This document shows positions 55,252 to 64,000 of a stretch of 64,000 nucleotides of DNA, piece by piece; position 1 is the first letter of the stretch; each line of letters begins with the position of its first letter. The notes beneath the pieces are model-generated. The model was given only the letters and a program-made list of their open reading frames with translations, was not told the origin of the DNA and did no database searches. The translations under genes and the position numbers were made by a program. The stretch comes from Siphonodentalium dalli (taxonomy: Eukaryota > Mollusca > Scaphopoda > Gadilida > Siphonodentaliidae). The stretch is taken from positions 49,979,797-50,043,796 of the forward strand of contig CP136061.1 in the NCBI GenBank assembly GCA_032622095.1, written 5' to 3'.

Positions 55252-55859
55252 GGCATACAAGTCGCTTTCAGATCAAATTTTAAATTACAGTACGGATTGG
55301 TGTCGTGTCAGAATCAAAATGGCTCTTTGTAAATATAATTTCAAATATAAGAATCAATTTAACTCATGCTTGATAGGTCGCCACTGAATTAAAATTAATT
55401 TAAAAGACCTTCCTCGCAGTGGGCGGTACTATACATGCGTGTTTACATTATATCCGAGGGGATGCCAACGCCTTCGGGTCCCTCGGTAAAGAGTTGAATT
55501 CGAAGTCTAACTACTACAAAATAAACACTCCAGTCTTTGATCAATGCAATACAAATTCAATTGGTTATAAGTATATGATCCTTGTGACACAGCAACTTTG
55601 AATGGATCAATTGACTGGGCGATCAGAGCGATTGGAATGAACACCGGTGAAAGTGATTTGTGTGGGCTTTTTAAAGGGTGAGTCTGGTTTGCAATTCGTA
55701 AACATTATACATCGTCGAAATCGTATTAGAAATGGACCACATACGTCTAGTCTAACATTGATCTGATCGGTTCCATTAAATATATTTAATTGTCCCAAAG
55801 TATGTGGATGATATATAAATAGTGCAAAGGGGGTGGAAAACAAGTTATAAAACTTAGTA
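55252..55859. other. Unassigned sequence
   Basis: No gene or repeat recognised. Confidence 0.35.
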
Positions 55860-56283
55860 AGGCTACGTTCATACACTGGCAAGTTTTCACGGTATGGTTT
55901 GCAGGCATTTTGTCGTAGAAAACGATATGGTGCCATAATATGAACGGAAACAAGCACATCAAGTGCATCTGTGCTACAGCTAACTACGTGCGAAGTAAAA
56001 TATCTGTAGTTCCACTAGTAACGATGCTACCGGAATTTGCCTGTAAATTTCATGCAATTATCTCGCAAAAATAAATCATACAGGTATTTGAAGGCAAATT
56101 CCAGTAGCACTGTTACAAGTGGAACCAGATAAATATTACTTCTCGTGTCTTTCGCTTTGGTAAAGATGCATGTTATGTGCACGTTTCCGTTCATATTCTG
56201 GCACCATGTGGTTTTCTATGACGAAATGCCCGCAAAAACATACCGTGTAAACTTGCCAGCGTATGAACGTACCCTGAGGGTAC
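55860..56283. mobile_element. Foldback MITE V2
   Basis: GGCTACGTTCATACACTGGC at the left and GCCAGCGTATGAACGTACCC at the right, with long inverted arms as in V1 (TTTGCAGGCATTTTGTCGTA, AAATTCCAGTAGCACTGTTA). Its ends are extended by CCCTGAGGGTAC on one side. The target duplication is unclear. Confidence 0.75.
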
Positions 56284-56435
56284 TTAAATTCTCCCATGGC
56301 TCATTGCATGGCTCGGAATAAAGCACATATTGATACTGATGAGTTAAATGCATATATAGATTATAGTTCGCCTAAATTGTGTCATGTTATATCGCTTTCA
56401 TGGCGGGAGCTGGGCTGGCGCAATTTTAAAGACTA

Positions 56436-57460
56436 TGTACCAATGCATTATCTTATATATGCGATTCAACTATAGGTCGCCTCGCATATATAAGAGAATA
56501 CATTGGCCTAACAAATTTTAATCATTTTCTATCAATTTTCCTTATTTTATATTTTTTTCTTACATTCTATAACAATTTTTATATTTTTTTCTTATATTCT
56601 TTACCAATTTTAGCATTTTTTTCTCATTTTTTCTTACATTCTTTAACAATTTTTTATCATGTTTTCTTACATTATTTATAAATTTTTATCATTTTTTCTT
56701 ACATTCATTAACAAATTTTATCATTTTTTATCATCATTTCTTACATTCTTTAACAATTTTTCATAATTTGTTTTAATTTTTTCTTTCATTCTTAACAATT
56801 ATAAAAAAATATATATATAATTTGTTAAAGGGGTACTGTACGCCAAATGTTGTTGGTTTCTATAGTCTCCGAGTCGGAGAATAAGGTAACAATTTTTCCA
56901 TTATTTGAAAGTATGTTGAGTACGAAGTCATGTTACGAATGACAAATTTACCGGAATGCAAAAATACAAATTGTCGTTGTCGAGTAATTTTTGTAAAGTT
57001 TTCAACCAAATGAATCAAATAAAAGTTTTATTATATGCATACTAGTCCCATATAATCATTTAAGTTATTGTATCATCGCTAGTCAGTGAGTGGCTTGAGT
57101 GTTCTCCCCGTATCATCATAATATTTTAAGCGATCGTGTGTGCGATCGGTTTAAAATCCAGTATCCCTCAATTACTGTTTTTGATTACGGTAATTCGTAA
57201 TTTAATTGACGCCATTTTATGGCTCCAGTCATAAATTCAATTTATATCAAATTATTAACTTTTAAATTATTAAATTTTAAGATAGCCTATTAACCTGAGC
57301 GTTTACAGAATACATCTTCGACTCAAATTACTTATGTTTCTATATATTATCGATATTAGATCGTTGTTGTCACCGGAAATTTAATGAAAATGGCGTACAG
57401 TACCCCTTTAAGCCAATGCATTCTCTTATAAATGTGAATCGACCATAATCATACGTCTTT
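56436..57460. mobile_element. Family D-like element with expanded spacer, split by a TTAA MITE
   Basis: A hairpin (56443-56510, with CTATAGG in the loop region) is followed by many TTTTTCTTACATTCTTTAAC spacer units (56520-56800) and a decayed second hairpin starting AAGCCAATGCATTCTCTTAT at 57411. Upstream, CATGGCGGGAGCTGGGCTGGCGCA (56400-56423) resembles 37295-37325, which suggests that both derive from one outer element. The MITE at 56829-57407 is inserted at TTAA just before the second hairpin. Confidence 0.65.
56829..57407. mobile_element. TTAA MITE P8 with AGGGGTACTGTACGCCA ends
   Basis: TTAA at 56825-56828 and 57408-57411 flank an exact 17-base inverted terminal repeat AGGGGTACTGTACGCCA. 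The empty site (TTAAGCCAATGC) is seen at 3067-3080. The 579-base interior has no gene. Confidence 0.85.
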
Positions 57461-58607
57461 CGTCGAAATCGACAACAAAAGCTCTTAATTATCTATCGCT
57501 TTCGGTGGCGTTTTGGGTGCTCTTTATGCGAGACGTTCATTGGAATTTTTCTAGGCTAAAAAAAGATTGAGAACGTGTTCAAACTTTCTCTTTTGAAAAG
57601 TCAATATCTGGTCAACAACTTGAAAACCTTACAATTAATGGGATCATGGGTCCCATCTAATTATTTTCTGGCACAGAAAACTTACATTTTGGTGGCTTTA
57701 TGGTGTCAAATAGAACAAGACATCTTTAAGATAGTGTTATTTTATTTATATATGTTTTGTATCGCATTTTGCATCGCAATTTGCGCTGTATTGAGTTATA
57801 CATTGAGAAATTGTCGCTGTCATCATACTAAATGGAACCCTGAATACACGTTTTAAAATGGTCCATGGGTAAGCCGTAAAACCTTTCTTCGTTACTAAAA
57901 TAACGTGTTTCTATTATTTGTTAAACAAACACTGCATTTCAGTAATCAAATCATCACCCTATATTTATCTAGCGGAAACTCAACGTATCCGAGTCACGTT
58001 AAATTGACATAAAACATCGCCACCAGCCATGACAGATAAAACAGAGAAATAATTAATGCGACGAAAACATTTTGTATATAATCGTTCATGACCACTGGAG
58101 CATAGACCACGGCCCCACTGGAGCATAGACCACGGACAAGTTTACTCGCCTACACAGCGAGTCATGTGTGGGCAAAAAGGTGTATTCCGCGCTCCACAAA
58201 CAATGCAGCGCGCAGGTATGAGCCATGTGTATTGCTCATATATAGGCAGTATTCCGAAACAGATCATAGCCTTATAGAGTGCACACCGCTGTTTAATTTA
58301 CATACAGCCGATTCGAGGCGTGTTAGTTAATTCCTAAGCCTGGATTTCTATCTGCACGAAATACTTTCATTCCGATAATCAGGTAAATACATGGTAATCG
58401 ATATTATCTGATTAGTGTCCATGGCTATTATTAACCATTTTATAATTAGAGTCTTTCGACCATGCATGTAGGTAATCAGCCTGCACTTCTGTCGTGGTGG
58501 ATGTATACCGGTTCAGGGCATCCATGGCATGATTACGCCGGCTTATATTTTGTCACGTTGCCTATCCGACTACCAATCCGATATGTAAATCGATATCGGT
58601 TTGTGGG
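57461..58607. other. Unassigned sequence
   Basis: A 93-codon frame (57575-57856) starts with GTG, has one hydrophobic stretch and no known domain. A direct repeat ACTGGAGCATAGACCACGG occurs at 58096 and 58116. Confidence 0.35.
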
Positions 58608-58609
58608 GT

Positions 58610-58626
58610 GGGGGGGGGGGGGGGGG
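58610..58626 (+). repeat. Poly(G) tract (17 bases)
   Basis: It is preceded by TTGTGGGGT, giving a possible G-quadruplex-forming stretch. Confidence 0.9.
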
Positions 58627-59010
58627 TGTGGTGTCGAATATCTCTACATAGAACCTATACCAACACCAAATTGTCTAAAAACAGGGACGTGGCACCCCTC
58701 CAAACTTTCGTAAAAATCGTCAACAGTTGGAAAATTCATGCTTGGAACCTACAGAACAGTTGGAAATTTAAAGGCTGCCAAACTAAGTTGAATTTTCTGA
58801 CATTTTTGATAGTCCGACCAATATATTTAGTATGAATTGCTTTTAGACCACTCGTTGAACAATTCCAGTCATATTTAAGACTCAATTAAATGACACCCAT
58901 TTGAATAATTTGAATAATGTTCACCATTATGGGCTACATGTGGGATTTTTCAACAGTTGGGAAGGATGATATACCAATTATATAGGGTGTGTGTGAGTGG
59001 ACTACCGCAG
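58627..59010. other. Unassigned sequence
   Basis: Nothing recognised beyond repeated CAACAGTTGGAAA motifs (58719, 58755, 58950). Confidence 0.35.
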
Positions 59011-59011
59011 T

Positions 59012-59375
59012 AGTAAATTTGGTCTGGTTCAATGGTAGATCGTGCCATGTAGCTACGGGTGTAGGTTAGGTGGAGTAGATATTCGTGGCATGATCTAGTT
59101 CAATCGGCGTAGTCAGTATGATCTAGTTCAATCGGCGTAGTGAGTAGAGTCGAAATTCGGACATCCGCAGCAAATACCGGCCCTCTGCCCATGCACGCTA
59201 CTATTTATCGAATGCCTTGGTTTGCACCGCCTTGAGTCGGAACTTTCCAACAGGTATCTCAAACTTTCCAACCGGACACCCTCCTTATATAGGTTGGAAC
59301 GTTTCCAACTCATTGCCATATGGGACCAAAATTTTGATATGATCTACCATTGATCCAAACCACATTTGCTCGGGC
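59012..59375. repeat. Small foldback with a 27-base direct duplication
   Basis: AAATTTGGTCTGGTTCAATGG near 59016 pairs with ATTGATCCAAACCACATTTG near 59349. Inside, ATGATCTAGTTCAATCGGCG occurs twice (59091 and 59118). Confidence 0.5.
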
Positions 59376-59517
59376 AAAGAACATTAGAAACAACTTTAAG
59401 TGTTTTGACATACATTTACTCAATTTCAAAGTACCTTCTTTGTGTCACATTGGTGGGTTTTCCTTCTGTTGCAATGCTGAAGTGATTTTGCGATGATCCA
59501 ACCCTTGAGCGTCTGTT

Positions 59518-59733
59518 GATCTATTCCTGATATGGTATGGATAAAGAGCGTTCTGCTCGTTTATGCTAATCGAGGTGCTGTGTTACGTTGAGTGCTGCCT
59601 GTCGATACTAAAAAGTAAAGAACGTTCAATGTTGCAATTATTGTTGGTCTATACCTGATATGGTATGGATAAAGAGCGTTAGATGTTAGTCTGTACCTGA
59701 TATTGTATGGATAAAGAGCGTTCTGTTCGCATA
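59518..59733 (+). repeat. Cluster of ATAAAGAGCGTT units
   Basis: Three copies of CCTGATATGGTATGGATAAA followed by GAGCGTT (the third with ATTGTATGG) stand at 59527, 59657 and 59699, and a weaker AGTAAAGAACGTT at 59610. Spacing is irregular. The same core is embedded in MITE X and other places. Confidence 0.75.
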
Positions 59734-62285
59734 TGTGCAACAATGTGTTAACAGTGTCCGCACGGAGTCTCGGTTGCTTTTTTTAAAGAAATTTGAGGTC
59801 AACTGTAACTATCTAATAAACTTCACCGGTTCATATGACCTCAATGTACACATTTTCGAATCCAATGGTCCAGCCGTTTTGGTCTCATATATAGCCAGGA
59901 CAGACAGACAAACAAACATAATTACGTTTTCTTAGTATATATCTATATAGAGTGCTTAAAACCATTGGTTCATTTTCTTGGAAAAGATACCGTTTATACA
60001 ATTTTTGTCTTCCAAAACGACAATTCTTGGTTTCAAACGGAAAATTCACCAAATCGTTGCCTAAATAGGTTCATAGTCGACCTATAGTATTCACATAATC
60101 GACCTATAGTATTCACATAGCTTCATTTTGGACTAATTGATTCTAATATAAGCCGATGTTGGACTTAAATGTCAGTTATTCCGTTTTATGGAACGGGCCA
60201 CAGTGAAAACCTATTTTAAAGAGCGTACTACATCTGGTAAGTCGTCAGTTGGTTTATTCCTGTCATTGTCGGCACATTATGAACTTATAAATACGTTATT
60301 ATGAGTCGATAATGTGACTAAATAACTCTCAATTTAGTTCACAATAGACTCAAACTGAGGCGATTCTATGCCGATTATGAACCTAGAACAAAACCTATTA
60401 TAAGCCGATAACGTGCTGATTTCGGGCGAACAGACTGGAAAATTGAACTATATATCTTTATAGCTGGGCATGACATCCAGATAAAGCGGGTTTGTTATGC
60501 ACGCACGCACTGGGAAGGTGACATGGTTCTTGAATATGGACAAGTTTGTCAATTGCTTTCCGTTCGGTCGCTGATAACTACGTTTCTGCTGACAGATACA
60601 CATGCAGTTTATTGCATGCTCATTGAATCATATGTTGACATATGAGCGAGTACAGCATTCGTTCATAGGTATATATACAAATGATGTTGCGCCTTTTAGG
60701 TATACAAATTCATGGTTGGTATGTGCACAATATATATTATGGTTGGGCGTTTCAATTGGTCAATATTGGAGTTTGGTTAACTTTATGCTGGTGGCCCGAT
60801 GGGTGAGGTGGTGGGGAACACGGATTCAATGTGCATTATTATGTGCATACTATCTGTCTGACATTATGCTCAGTGAAAAGGGGGGCTATTCGGCATGAAT
60901 GTTTCTTGGTTGCATGTTTGCGATAATGTATATATAAGTTGTTAGAGTGGGCGGGGAATGGTGGGTTCATGGTGGATTTGTTGGATTTTGCCTCAGGGTG
61001 CGCTCTCAATATTATTTATGGGCTTCGATTTGGTGAATATTTCTAGATTCGTTAGGGTTTCTTGTTTGTGGAAGAGATGAGACTGTTTAGTTTCAAAACA
61101 TTTGGTCGGATGAAAAAATATTGACATAATTATGTCTATATACGGTCTTCTAATTTGATAGATTCAGAATAGTGTGATAGTCACGTGACATTGTCCTGAT
61201 ATGGCCTAACAGCCGAAACAACGATCAACTCCCATAAACCAAGAAATATCTCCTTTCGAAATTCAACAGTTCCAAAAAAAGAAGAAGCTTTACTATGAAT
61301 GCAAATCAATGGCAACGAATCATTTTTGAATTTCCAGCTGAGAGATGTGCGAGTGTGTCCTTTAACCGCCACCTTAAAAGCCAATAATAATACCGTCCAT
61401 TCATTGATGACATAACTGAATTTAATATGTGCAATATATCGCTCGAGGAATTTAAATTTTGAATAAGCCACACGGCCGGTAATCTCGTCAACGCGTCATT
61501 ACCTTTTGCTAAGATTTACACAAGTTACTTTTTTTCTTCACTATTTGAATAGCCGATAGTGATGTGTGTACCGGATGAACAAGTTCTAGACGTAGGCGCA
61601 CCTTATTTGGTCGACTCTTCTATAAACGCGCGCTATTCTGATGTAGACTCGTTGATTACTCATACCCGCCTTCAGATTCATACCAAACCGACCTACTTAC
61701 ATATTATGAGACCCATGCATCTTGAAGGCAGCGTTGTTTAACCTATCGGAGCGAGATTCTCGATCGAAATGATTTGCTGAAAAATTAAAAGAACACCGGC
61801 AATAACACTGTGGTTAAACCTTGACATTTAGCCAGATGATAACTATGATATTATTTATATCTCCATTTTATGGAGATCTTATATGCAGCTGAACAAATCG
61901 AGTGTAGCACAGAACAGAGAACATACCTATTATAATTATCTATGAAGTTATAAAAACAATGCTAATACCATGCCCAAATCCGTGCAGGGGCGGTTTTTAT
62001 GTATAAAGGCACATTAATATATATTTACATAGTCCGCTTCTCTGTACACTAAATCCTGTTCGACAATTGGTCAACTGCCAAGTGGGTCACCCGTTTTATA
62101 TCCCAATAAAACTCAAATTCTCGGCAGATTTTATGAAAATAAATAAGAATACTTTCAGATTTTTTATGTGAATAAATCACAAAAAAGCTCTATAAATATC
62201 AGAAATGAATGTAGTGGGTGTATATTATTGAGCGATATGGCGCTGTGTCCCTCAATAACACACACACAATCAATACATTCATTTC
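59734..62285. other. Unassigned sequence
   Basis: A 24-base duplication (TCGACCTATAGTATTCACATA) occurs at 60076-60119. Frames of 60-98 codons lack recognisable domains. No repeat family of the window is present apart from one weak AAAGAGCGT at 60219. Confidence 0.35.
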
Positions 62286-62289
62286 TTAA

Positions 62290-62998
62290 AGGCCCACTTA
62301 ATTTTCGAATGCCCAGATAACATTATACACAGCAAGCCTTGAAATAGTGTGTCTGTCATTTGCAGAATGAGGTCCCCAGAGGGTTAATTTAGTTATGCTA
62401 CCCCGCATAGCGGGCTAGCATAGCCAAATTCACCATCTGGGGACCTCATTCTGCTTACAACTCAGCAGAATGAGGTTCCCATAGGGTTAATTTTGTGATG
62501 CTAGCCCGCTATGTGGGGTAGCGTCACTAAATTTACCCTCTGGGGACCTCATTTCGCAAATGACAGGCACACTATTTAAAGGCTTGATACACAGCTTATT
62601 GCATGGTGTATATACCATTTGGAAGAGGAACCAAATCAGTATATATTCCACCAGTATACGAAACAGTTGTGGCCCAGGAGTGTCTACCAAGTGATAGAGA
62701 TTCTCAGATTTATTCCAAGACTTTCCCCGTTGTCAACCCAGAATGTATCATAATTCAAACAAAGAGATAGAGTTATTCCCCATCCATTGAGAATAATAGA
62801 CGTTACAGTCATTCCGGATCAAAATTAAGCACAGAACACACCTCGGTACCTTGACAAAAACAACATGTTCCCAGTTTATTCGACCTGATCAGTTGATAAT
62901 ACATGTACAATGTTTTGGAGCTTCCTCTTTCAAATTGTATATAATATGGTATATATTATTTATAATGTGATCTGATGATTCTAAAATTAAGTGGGCCT
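62290..62998. mobile_element. TTAA MITE P9 carrying a second double-hairpin type
   Basis: TTAA at 62286-62289 and 62999-63002 flank the inverted ends AGGCCCACTTAATTTT. The 709-base element contains the inverted hairpin pair 62334-62588 near its left end. No coding sequence is present. The design (TTAA MITE with two inverted hairpins near one end) matches 31061-31460, but the sequences are unrelated. Confidence 0.85.
62334..62588. mobile_element. Double hairpin of a second family
   Basis: The outer arms CAAGCCTTGAAATAGTG and CACTATTTAAAGGCTTG are inverted. Each half is a palindrome of about 90 bases: 62366-62458, opening GCAGAATGAGGTCCCC and closing GGGGACCTCATTCTGC, and 62467-62556 with the same sequence inverted. 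The inner core is TACCCCGCATAGCGGGCTA. Mismatches between the arms are few. Confidence 0.8.
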
Positions 62999-63002
62999 TT
63001 AA

Positions 63003-64000
63003 ATAAATGACACTGTACATATAGTTAAAATTTAGCGGCAGGTCCAGTTATTTATGGGAGGGAAATTGCCTTTATATTTAAAAATAATCATTAAATTTCA
63101 TGAATCAAGACAAACTAAGTCTCTTCTCATAATATTCAGATACGATATCATGGATATACATGTATGAACTGCGCTTTTGAAATTCCCAAAAAATATTTTT
63201 CATGCCATAAAAGTAAAGTAAATGAGGTTATAATAGCCAATGGGTCGATGGTTCTTAAATATTGTATAAAATAATCGCTTGTACCAAATTTCACAAAGAA
63301 ATTCCTAACAGATTTTGAGAAAATCCATTTTAATATCATAAAATTTTGTCAAAACGTGCGTCTGACCCATAACTACAGTTTGATTTTAATTAGTTTTTAT
63401 AAATATTGTTTTCTGTTCAGAAACATGTCACTTATTTCTGAGTTATGAATTATCTCCCAATGAAATCCAACAGAACCCGAGCTCAGGACAGATATCTAGT
63501 TTACTTCACATACAAATCTGTCGACTGAAGCTTTTTAATTTCCAGATGGGTAATGTAGTTCTTGTCATCATTTGACAGCTTTGCTCATGCAGCGACAGTG
63601 GATTAATGGTTTGCTGTATGAGCAGGGCGGGGGGTGAACAAAAAAATTCCGGCACGTATGCCGGGGTGGGTGGGTGGTCAAAGCAATTTTTTCCGCAACT
63701 AAAAAAAAAATTCCTGCTTGATTTTTAGTGTTTTGGCAATGAGTTGGGCTTCAAAACCACTTTGAATGAGAGAAATAATGTAATTCTAACTGGTAAACTG
63801 ACTGCAGGCAGTTATCGTATTGTATTTTGTTGCAAATTTTGAAATCCAAGAATGGCCGTTGGCAGCCATGTTTTTTTGGCCGAATGACCTCAAAATGACT
63901 CATTCCTATTTACATGTCCATGTTAACATCCATGATAAATATGTATAAAGTATGCACAGAAATTCATATACAGCTGTTTACAGTGAATTTCCCCCCGCAA
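63003..64000. other. Unassigned sequence with a K-type fragment
   Basis: GAAATCCAAGAATGGCCGTTGGCAGCCATG at 63839-63869 resembles the K1 unit at 6223-6255. The rest is AT-rich with a GGGTGGGTGGGTGG run at 63664. No gene is seen. Confidence 0.4.

Noticed and set aside
57575-57856. 93-codon frame with one membrane-like segment
   Set aside because: Non-ATG start and no similarity that I recognise; AT-rich DNA often gives hydrophobic frames.
58610-58626. G-run as a regulatory G-quadruplex
   Set aside because: Poly(G) runs of 12-17 occur at four places here next to repeats; slippage is a sufficient explanation and nothing nearby looks like a promoter.
59734-62285. tRNA, snRNA or other RNA genes in the unassigned right-hand region
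   Set aside because: I looked for A/B box and cloverleaf-like arrangements by eye and saw none; a covariance-model scan would be decisive.

Overview
The window is eukaryotic and looks like intergenic or intronic DNA from a marine invertebrate, most likely a lophotrochozoan and probably a mollusc. This is inferred from the AT-rich, intron-split context, a secreted PAN-domain first exon, Helitron and TTAA-element content, and repeat tails (GGACGGACAAG...TCCAGTATA) that I associate with molluscs; I could not run a search. There is no prokaryotic operon, rRNA, tRNA or CRISPR. Many open frames in the window start at GTG or TTG and are chance frames in repeats.

Host coding sequence is sparse. On the minus strand, 9586-9329 is a signal peptide plus PAN/Apple exon, followed after a 357-base GT-AG intron by 8971-8875, an exon resembling the start of an F-type lectin/discoidin domain. 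At 774-669 there is a short EGF-like exon with good splice sites. The three are in a plausible order for one secreted modular gene, but that link is inferred.

The rest is a dense, nested landscape of mobile elements. 1-7.1 kb: dispersed repeats, a double-hairpin element, a TTAA (piggyBac-type) element, an element whose inverted ends are minisatellites, and a molluscan-style tandem element. 9.9-15.8 kb: foldback elements, a dead LINE (LINE-B, minus strand) and two decayed TTAA elements. 17.5-35 kb: at least five same-strand copies of another LINE (LINE-A, with ORF1, APE endonuclease and RT remains), used as a landing pad by a Harbinger-like element, two inverted TTAA MITEs, a GC-rich foldback element, two hairpin-bearing TTAA elements and two tiny palindromic insertions. 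35.6-37.5 kb: a composite of variant hairpins. 40.8-48.5 kb: a 3.2-kb block present twice in direct orientation (period 3,770), bounded by Helitrons. 48.5-55.3 kb: four or more nested insertions with Helitrons inside. 55.3-64 kb: mostly unassigned DNA with foldback and TTAA elements.

The paralogous copies act as internal controls: several insertions can be compared with an empty site elsewhere in the window. The most unusual signal is a family of about 68-base self-complementary hairpins, present in some 17 copies, often as two inverted hairpins inside a TTAA element; divergent copies show matched changes on both arms. A second, unrelated hairpin pair inside another TTAA element (62290-62998) has the same architecture.
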